Shown: positions 1-4,666 of the stretch, in pieces
Layout: the number at the start of each line of letters is the position of its first letter
Position numbering within the stretch: the stretch's first letter is position 1
Assembly: GCA_964399235.1 (NCBI GenBank)
Contig: CAYNQC010000075.1
Span: 1-6,728 of the forward strand
Direction: 5' to 3'
Source of the DNA: DASPPK01 sp964399235
GTDB lineage: Archaea > Thermoproteota > Bathyarchaeia > Bathyarchaeales > Bathycorpusculaceae
Length of the DNA: 6,728 nt
The notes under the pieces: model-generated
The model's input: the letters and a program-made list of their open reading frames with translations, nothing else
What the model was told of the DNA's origin: nothing
Database searches by the model: none
Made by a program: the position numbers and the translations under genes

Positions 1-2
1 TT

Positions 3-1229
3 TTGGACGGAATTCCGCTTGACAAAGTAACGACTTCAATGACCATCAATGGCCCTGCAGCAATGCTGCTGGCCATGTACGTGGCAGTAGGAGACAAGCA
101 GGGTGTGCCACGAGAAAAACTGGGCGGAACCACCCAGAACGACAATTTGAAAGAGTATTTTGCACAGAAACTCTGCATTTACCCTCCGAAACAGGCGGTG
201 AAGCTCACGACAGACATCATAGAATACTGCGCTCGGCATTTGCCCAGGTGGAACCCGATAAGCATAAGCGGTTACCACATAAGAGAAGCCGGCGCTAATG
301 CCGTCCAAGAGCTTGCTTTCACAATCTATGATGGAATGTCCTACGTTGAGTCCACAATGGAAAGAGGACTCAAAGTAGACGATTTCGCTCATCGACTTTC
401 ATTCTTCTTCGCTTCACACAACGACTTCTTTGAAGAAGTAGCCAAGTTCAGAGCTGCTCGAAGAATTTGGGCAAAACTGATGAAAGAACGTTTCCACGCC
501 AAAAATCCACGATCAATGTGGATGCGCATGCACGTTCAAACATCAGGCTGCACGCTCACAGCTCAACAGCCACTGAACAACATAGCTCGAACTACAATTC
601 AAGCGTTAGCTGCCGTCTTAGGCGGCACTCAATCGTTACACACAAACAGTTACGATGAAGCCTTGGCACTGCCAAGTGAAGAAGCTGTCAGAGTTGCGCT
701 GAGAACACAGCAGATAATGGCCCACGAAAGCGGCTCAACACGCACAATAGACCCGTTGGCGGGCTCATACTACATCGAAGCCTTGACGAACGAAATGGAA
801 GAAAAAACCTTCGAATACATTCGAAAGATCGATGAAATGGGCGGCGCGATAGCAGCCATAGAGAAAGGATTCTTCCAGAAAGAAATCGCTGACAGCGCCT
901 ACAGGTATCAAAGAGAAGTTGACGAGAGGAAACGCACAATTGTAGGCGTGAACGACTATAAGATCGAAAAAGAAGAAAACCCGATAAAACTCTTGCGAAT
1001 AGACCCGAAAGTTGAGAAGGAACAGCTTGCCAGCCACCAAAAACTGAAACGAGAACGAGACAAGAAGAAAGTTGAAAATATACTCGACAAGCTCCGCCGC
1101 TCAACAGAAAAAGATGAAAACCTCATGCCCGTAATAATAGAGGCAGTAAAAGCCTACGCGACCCTGGGCGAAATCTGCGAAGTGTTACGTCAGGTTTACG
1201 GAGAATACAAAGAGTTAATCATAATTTAG
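3..1229 (+). CDS. B12-dependent acyl-CoA mutase large (catalytic) subunit, 5'-partial; MCM family but ICM/HCM-like at the substrate site
   Basis: C-terminal ~408 residues of the catalytic TIM-barrel subunit of the methylmalonyl-CoA mutase family, which interconverts branched and linear acyl-CoAs by a radical mechanism with adenosylcobalamin. The gene starts before the window: the TTG at 3 is an internal Leu in a conserved barrel segment (DGIPLDKV), and roughly the first 150 residues are missing. Numbering visible residues from that Leu: SMTING 12-17, QNDNLKEY 45-52, SGYHIREAGA 89-98 with the active-site His (H244 in P. shermanii) at 92, QTSGCTLTAQQP near 180-191, GGTQSLHTNSYDEAL near 208-222, and an intact C-terminus (TLGEICEVLRQVYGEYKE). 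There is no fused B12 domain; the next gene supplies it. Oddity: Gln55 (codon 165-167) replaces the Arg207 that binds the substrate carboxylate in true methylmalonyl-CoA mutases; Gln is typical of isobutyryl- and 2-hydroxyisobutyryl-CoA mutases. Family is certain; substrate is not. Confidence 0.95.
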   Translation: MDGIPLDKVTTSMTINGPAAMLLAMYVAVGDKQGVPREKLGGTTQNDNLKEYFAQKLCIYPPKQAVKLTTDIIEYCARHLPRWNPISISGYHIREAGANAVQELAFTIYDGMSYVESTMERGLKVDDFAHRLSFFFASHNDFFEEVAKFRAARRIWAKLMKERFHAKNPRSMWMRMHVQTSGCTLTAQQPLNNIARTTIQALAAVLGGTQSLHTNSYDEALALPSEEAVRVALRTQQIMAHESGSTRTIDPLAGSYYIEALTNEMEEKTFEYIRKIDEMGGAIAAIEKGFFQKEIADSAYRYQREVDERKRTIVGVNDYKIEKEENPIKLLRIDPKVEKEQLASHQKLKRERDKKKVENILDKLRRSTEKDENLMPVIIEAVKAYATLGEICEVLRQVYGEYKELIII

Positions 1230-1234
1230 AAGGA
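1230..1234 (+). promoter_or_regulatory. ribosome binding site of the small mutase subunit
   Basis: The sequence AAGGA lies 7 bases before the ATG at 1242, in the 12-base gap after the large-subunit stop. It supports this start and coupled expression of the two mutase subunits. Confidence 0.55.
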
Positions 1235-1241
1235 AAAGAAT

Positions 1242-1649
1242 ATGAAAAAAGGAAGAAAAATCAGAGTCCTAATCGCCAAACCAGGCTTAGACAGCCATGA
1301 CAGAGGAGCCAAAGTAGTCGCGAGAGCACTGCGAGACGCAGGAATGGAAATCATCTACACGGGCCTAAGACAGACTCCCGAGCAGATAGCCGAAACCGCA
1401 CTTCAAGAAGACGTCGACGTAATAGGCTTAAGCATCCTCTCAGGAGCGCACAAGACACTGTTCCCAAGAATAATGAAGCTTCTCAAGGAACAAGACCTGA
1501 CAGACGTAATGGTCTTTGCCGGAGGCATATTCCCAGAAGAAGACATGACTGAAATGAAGAAACTGGGAATAAAGGAAATCTTCGGACCCGGAACTCCGAC
1601 AGAAACGATAATACGTTATGTTTTCGACAACCTTCCAAAAAGAAGCTAA
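1242..1649 (+). CDS. B12-dependent acyl-CoA mutase small subunit (cobalamin-binding)
   Basis: A 135-residue stand-alone B12-binding Rossmann domain that pairs with the upstream catalytic subunit. It shows the full base-off/His-on signature: DSHDRG at 17-22, where His19 is the lower axial ligand to cobalt, then GLSILSG at 62-68 and the nucleotide-tail loop FAGGIFP at 92-98. The length matches separate small subunits of archaeal methylmalonyl-CoA mutase, IcmB and HcmB (about 130-150 residues). The ATG sits 12 bases after the large-subunit stop behind an AAGGA ribosome site, so the two are co-expressed. The domain alone does not separate methylmalonyl-, isobutyryl- and hydroxyisobutyryl-CoA mutases. 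The usual symbol would be mcmA2 or mutA, but I leave it blank because the large subunit puts the substrate in doubt. Confidence 0.95.
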   Translation: MKKGRKIRVLIAKPGLDSHDRGAKVVARALRDAGMEIIYTGLRQTPEQIAETALQEDVDVIGLSILSGAHKTLFPRIMKLLKEQDLTDVMVFAGGIFPEEDMTEMKKLGIKEIFGPGTPTETIIRYVFDNLPKRS

Positions 1650-1670
1650 AAGCCAAGATGTGCTGAGGCG

Positions 1671-2633
1671 TTGACAAAAACTCAAGACATCGTTGAAGGC
1701 GTCCTTGCTGGAAACCGAAGAAGCATAGCAAAAGCGATAACGATCATTGAAAACAACGAACCAGAGACCCACGGACTGATCGCCAAGATCTACCCTCACA
1801 CTGGAAAAGCTCACATCATCGGTTTGACAGGCGCGGGCGGCGCGGGAAAAAGCACACTAATCGAGAAACTCGTGAAAGAATACAGGCTCAGAGGCAAGAC
1901 AATAGGCGTTGTTGCCGTGGACCCCACAAGCCCGTTTTCTGGAGGAGCATTTTTGGGCGACAGAATACGCATGCAAGAACTCTGCACAGACAGAGAGGTC
2001 TTCATACGCAGCATGGCAACTCGCAACTATGCAGGCGGAATAGCCAAAGCAACAAAGGACGCCGCACGAATCCTTGACGCCGCGGGAAAAGACATAGTCA
2101 TAGTCGAAACCGTTGGCGCAGGACAATCAGAAGTCGAAATCATAAAAGTAGCACAAACAATAGTCGTCGTCCACGCACCAGGCCTCGGAGACGAAATACA
2201 AGCAATAAAAGCCGGCATCATGGAAATAGCCGACATCTTCGTCGTGAACAAAGCAGACCGTGAAAACGCAAACAAAGCCGTAATGGATATTCAAGCAAAC
2301 CTACAGATGAACAGCAAAGATAACCCATGGAAACCACCTGTGCTCAAGACTACAGCTCTGACCGGCGAAGGCATTCCAGAACTCATCGAAAAAATCGAGG
2401 AACACACTCGTTTCTTAGAGGGCAGCCTTGAGGGCAGAAGAGACTCATTGAGACTCGAGGCCGAGACGGAACTTGTTGAAGCCATCAGAGAAAAAGTGAC
2501 AAGCTCACTGATAGAAAAGCTCAAGAAAGAAGGCAAGTTCGACGAGCTCATACACGAGATCATGGAAAAGAAAACAGACCCTGCTTCTGCAGCCGGAAAA
2601 CTTGTCAGGAAGGTTTTGAGCAGTGAAACTTGA
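1671..2633 (+). CDS. meaB: MeaB/ArgK-family GTPase, chaperone of the B12 mutase
   Basis: A 320-residue G3E-class P-loop GTPase of the usual MeaB length. MeaB proteins bind acyl-CoA mutases, gate delivery of adenosylcobalamin and remove inactivated cofactor using GTP. Visible motifs: Walker A GAGGAGKS at 54-61, a switch region DPTSPFSGGAFLGDRIRM at 84-101, ETVGAGQSE at 146-154 (Walker B/switch II), PGLGDEIQAIKAG near 170-182, and the guanine-specificity motif NKAD at 193-196. The charged helical C-terminus (about 245-320) fits the dimerisation arm. The start is TTG at 1671: it follows the small-subunit stop by 21 bases, no ATG or GTG lies in frame between that stop and this point, and the family N-terminus (IVEGVLAGNRRSIAKAI) begins a few codons later. 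The nearby GAGG (1665-1668) is only 2 bases from the TTG, so initiation is unusual. It is a separate protein, unlike fused IcmF enzymes. Confidence 0.95.
   Translation: MTKTQDIVEGVLAGNRRSIAKAITIIENNEPETHGLIAKIYPHTGKAHIIGLTGAGGAGKSTLIEKLVKEYRLRGKTIGVVAVDPTSPFSGGAFLGDRIRMQELCTDREVFIRSMATRNYAGGIAKATKDAARILDAAGKDIVIVETVGAGQSEVEIIKVAQTIVVVHAPGLGDEIQAIKAGIMEIADIFVVNKADRENANKAVMDIQANLQMNSKDNPWKPPVLKTTALTGEGIPELIEKIEEHTRFLEGSLEGRRDSLRLEAETELVEAIREKVTSSLIEKLKKEGKFDELIHEIMEKKTDPASAAGKLVRKVLSSET
2607..2613 (+). promoter_or_regulatory. ribosome binding site inside meaB for the adenosyltransferase
   Basis: AGGAAGG lies 9 bases before the GTG at 2623, within the end of meaB. It decides the GTG start and indicates translational coupling across the 11-base overlap. 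Confidence 0.5.
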
Positions 2634-3150
2634 AAAAGGACTCGTCCAAGTCTACACGGGAAACGGAAAAGGAAAGACTTCAGCGGCCTTCGGATTGGCA
2701 TTGAGAGCCATCGGCAGAGGATTGGAGGTCTACATAATCCAGTTTATCAAGGGCGGGTTTGACTACGGCGAACTCTACATAGCAGATAAGCTTCCAGGTC
2801 TCAAATTGAAGGCTTTCGGCAGAGGCAAGTTTGTGTCCGAAAAGGAACCCGACAAAGAAGACGTCGACCTGGCAGAAGAAGCCTTGAGGACAGCCGAAGA
2901 AGCCGTCAAAAGCCATGAATACGACGTAATAGTACTGGACGAGGTCAACGTGGCGTTAAACCTGAGACTGATAAAGACAGAAAGAGTCCTGCAGCTCATC
3001 AGGGAAAAACCCGTCCAAACCGAACTTGTATTGACGGGACGTAAAGCGCCGAAAGAAATAATCGAAGCAGCGGACCTAGTCACGGAAATGACTGAAGTCA
3101 AACACCCCTACCATTCAGGTTTTCGAGCGCGAAAAGGAATCGAATATTAG
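2623..3150 (+). CDS. cobO: cob(I)alamin adenosyltransferase, BtuR/CobO/CobA type
   Basis: A 175-residue ATP:corrinoid adenosyltransferase that transfers the adenosyl group of ATP to cob(I)alamin, giving the cofactor used by the mutase encoded upstream. Signature features: inverted-P-loop-type Walker A GNGKGKTS at 13-20, QFIKGG at 40-45, the Walker B strand VIVLDEVNVAL at 102-112, ELVLTGRKAP at 134-143, and the family C-terminus ADLVTEMTEVKHPY followed by ARKGIEY at 169-175. Length is normal for archaeal and Firmicutes members. The start is GTG 2623, overlapping the end of meaB by 11 bases with an AGGAAGG ribosome site, so it is the last gene of the operon and probably translationally coupled. 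It is not related to PduO/MMAB, the adenosyltransferase class that serves many methylmalonyl-CoA mutases. A purely biosynthetic B12 role is possible, but the operon points to local cofactor supply. Confidence 0.93.
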   Translation: MKLEKGLVQVYTGNGKGKTSAAFGLALRAIGRGLEVYIIQFIKGGFDYGELYIADKLPGLKLKAFGRGKFVSEKEPDKEDVDLAEEALRTAEEAVKSHEYDVIVLDEVNVALNLRLIKTERVLQLIREKPVQTELVLTGRKAPKEIIEAADLVTEMTEVKHPYHSGFRARKGIEY

Positions 3151-3179
3151 AGTTTTGCCGAGTGCACGATGAAAAGTGC

Positions 3180-3875
3180 CTATTTTGCCTCTTCTGATGC
3201 CAGAGGATAGATTTCTTTAGCAACGTACTCCAAGTAAGGCTCTTTCTCGCCCAAATTAAATATGGTTACCGAAGCATCCCTTGTGAGACCCACGACGTAA
3301 CCGTATTCCTTCGATCTGGCAACTACATACCATAGATCACCATGTTTGCCATAATCCTCGAAGAGCGAAGAGTTTATCAGGTCAGGACCGTAGAGCGACA
3401 ATTTGTCGACGTTCGGAATATCTACATTATCAAAAAAGGTGATTTTTGTGTCCTCGGGGTTCTTGAGATGGAATCTCTTCAGCGTTTCAGGGGAGATCCT
3501 GGCTTCCAGAATTCCGCCTGCCTTTTCGAAAAGTATTTCACTCAACTTGTTCGCTATGAAATTGGCCAATCGCTTCTTTTCAACTATCGTCAGAAAGGTT
3601 GTGCCCTCATGGTCTGCGAAGCTGAAAAGCGCTTCCATGGTTCGAGGAGTCGGCAGAATCTTGCCCCTGTGAAAAACCTGACTGACATAATCATGAGAGT
3701 AAATGCCTCTAACCATTTTCCCTTTGGGAAGAAGACCCGCCACCTCAGTGAGAAGCCTAAATTTGTAGTCGCCTTCCTCATAATCCTCTTCCACATGAAA
3801 ACCTTCAAGCCTTGACGCAATATCAGGAGTGGAAAGCGGCTCCGACAGCTTGAAAAGCTTACCTGCAACAACCAT
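3180..3875 (-). CDS. uncharacterised soluble archaeal protein, 231 residues
   Basis: I do not recognise this family. The ORF has an ATG at 3875 preceded by a GGTG ribosome-site match (3883-3886 on the opposite strand, 7 bases away) and ends 29 bases from the convergent adenosyltransferase gene. The protein is acidic, with no signal peptide or membrane segment. Visible layout: an N-terminal part with an acidic stretch (EEDYEEGDYKF, 29-39); a conserved-looking core around GKMVRGIYSHDYVSQVFHRG (52-71); a strand-helix unit TTFLTIVEKKRLANFIANKLSEILF (92-116), which could be a nucleotide- or nucleic-acid-binding element but carries no diagnostic motif; and a beta-rich C-terminal half with DLWYVVARSKEYGYVVGLTR (180-199). 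Codon choice resembles its neighbours. It is transcribed away from the transglutaminase-like gene. Being real is well supported by length, start site and protein-like composition; function is unknown. Confidence 0.8.
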   Translation of the reverse strand: MVVAGKLFKLSEPLSTPDIASRLEGFHVEEDYEEGDYKFRLLTEVAGLLPKGKMVRGIYSHDYVSQVFHRGKILPTPRTMEALFSFADHEGTTFLTIVEKKRLANFIANKLSEILFEKAGGILEARISPETLKRFHLKNPEDTKITFFDNVDIPNVDKLSLYGPDLINSSLFEDYGKHGDLWYVVARSKEYGYVVGLTRDASVTIFNLGEKEPYLEYVAKEIYPLASEEAK

Positions 3876-4036
3876 GCTAGAACACCGAATGTCTAGTTTG
3901 GAACATCGCTTAAGAACTTTTGGCTTTAATGAGACGAAACCTCAAATTAACGCGTACTTATCTGGATATTCCGAATCTTGATTCTAAATAAATAAAACTG
4001 AAAAGCAGAATTGCAGGCAGTATCTAGGTGACCTGC
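3876..4036. promoter_or_regulatory. divergent intergenic promoter region
   Basis: These 161 bases separate two genes transcribed away from each other. For the rightward gene the A/T-rich run at 3983-3997 (centred on TAAATAAA) is a good archaeal TATA-box candidate; a start of transcription about 25 bases downstream would fall near 4015, just before the ribosome site at 4026. For the leftward gene a weaker candidate is the A/T-rich stretch 3911-3930 (reading ATTAAAG and TTCTTAAG on the minus strand), about 36-55 bases before its ATG. Positions are judged by eye only. Confidence 0.4.
4026..4031 (+). promoter_or_regulatory. ribosome binding site deciding the ATG 4037 start
   Basis: AGGTGA ends 5 bases before ATG 4037 (GGTG itself is 6 bases away). 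It contains the alternative GTG start at 4028, so the GTG is better read as part of the ribosome site than as the initiation codon. Confidence 0.45.
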
Positions 4037-4579
4037 ATGCAGGCAACTCCTGAGCCCTCGTATCCTACGATAGTCGGAGTCTATAGACAACGATACGACA
4101 CGATGGCCACAATAGATTATGGAGAAAAACTCCGCAAATACGCCGAGAACGAACTGCACGATTCGCTCGAAGGCCTAGACTGGAAACAACTTCTGGAATG
4201 GGAGCATCGACATCTTCAATACACGAAGGGAGAGCTACCCCGCCCGCGGGCAGAACTGCCAATAGACATTATTCTTCAAACCAAGGGGAGATGCGGAGAA
4301 TTCGCTTTGCTCTATAATGGACTAGCTCTGGTTAACAAATACAAAAGCCGAATCGTCATCGACTGCTCTGAGCTCCAAGACAATTCAAAAAGGGCCGCGG
4401 GAGACCATGTCTGGAACGAGATTCTCATCAACGAGAGATGGATGCACGTAGAGCCAACAGATGCAAGAATAGATCAACCATGGATGTACGTGAAGGAATG
4501 GGGCAAAGACGTGAATATGGTCTTTGCCATAACAGAAAATGACATTATTAACGTGACTGACAAATACGCGCTTGGATGA
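4037..4579 (+). CDS. transglutaminase-fold protein resembling the peptide:N-glycanase (PNG1/NGLY1) catalytic core
   Basis: 180 residues from ATG 4037 (183 if GTG 4028 is used); ATG is preferred because AGGTGA sits just upstream. The protein carries a papain-like transglutaminase-core triad: Cys86 in GRCGEF, His124 in GDHVWNE, and the acidic position in WMHVEPTDARIDQPWMY (Glu139, with Asp142 and Asp146 close by). From His124 to the end the order of motifs (DHVWNE, HVEP, DQPWMY, EWGKDVNMVFAI, IINVTDKY) follows that of eukaryotic PNGases as I recall them (DHVWTE, HxDPCE, DKPLLY, GWGKKLSYVIAF, VVDVTWRY). PNGases cleave N-glycans from misfolded glycoproteins. Differences: catalytic Asp appears replaced by Glu139, and the two CxxC zinc pairs are absent. 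No signal peptide is seen, so it is probably cytoplasmic. A general peptidase or an inactive peptide-binding fold remains possible. Confidence 0.85.
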   Translation: MQATPEPSYPTIVGVYRQRYDTMATIDYGEKLRKYAENELHDSLEGLDWKQLLEWEHRHLQYTKGELPRPRAELPIDIILQTKGRCGEFALLYNGLALVNKYKSRIVIDCSELQDNSKRAAGDHVWNEILINERWMHVEPTDARIDQPWMYVKEWGKDVNMVFAITENDIINVTDKYALG

Positions 4580-4587
4580 TTCCGCAA

Positions 4588-4597
4588 TTCATAAAAA
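4588..4597 (+). promoter_or_regulatory. candidate TATA box of the secreted cohesin-dockerin gene
   Basis: TTCATAAAAA lies just after the transglutaminase-like gene. Transcription starting about 25 bases downstream would begin near 4618-4620, shortly before the GAGG at 4625-4628. Judged by eye; the gene could instead be read through from its upstream neighbour. Confidence 0.35.
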
Positions 4598-4624
4598 CGA
4601 ATCAGCTGAAAAGATGTTGCAGAA

Positions 4625-4639
4625 GAGGCGTTAGATCTG
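4625..4639 (+). promoter_or_regulatory. GAGG ribosome site plus CTG, a likely real start of the secreted protein
   Basis: GAGG (4625-4628) is 8 bases before an in-frame CTG at 4637. Starting there adds ten residues (MKKFEATAHL) ahead of the GTG at 4667 and supplies the positively charged n-region a signal peptide needs. The frame is open from the TGA at 4607 with no ATG, GTG or TTG before 4667. No ribosome-site match lies close upstream of GTG 4667. Confidence 0.45.
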
Positions 4640-4666
4640 AAAAAATTCGAAGCGACTGCCCATCTT

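Noticed and set aside
1..1229. Calling TTG at 3 the start of the mutase large subunit
   Set aside because: The sequence begins mid-domain at a conserved barrel strand (DGIPLDKV). The family has about 150 more N-terminal residues, so the gene is cut by the window edge.
3151..3179. Bidirectional terminator between the convergent genes
   Set aside because: Only a 4-bp GCAC/GTGC stem with an 8-base loop is present and there is no clear T-run on either strand.
3342..3815. 157-residue + strand ORF antisense to the uncharacterised gene
   Set aside because: It lies wholly inside the minus-strand gene, has no ribosome site or start-site support, and its composition is that of a shadow frame. The minus-strand reading has the better start and protein-like sequence.
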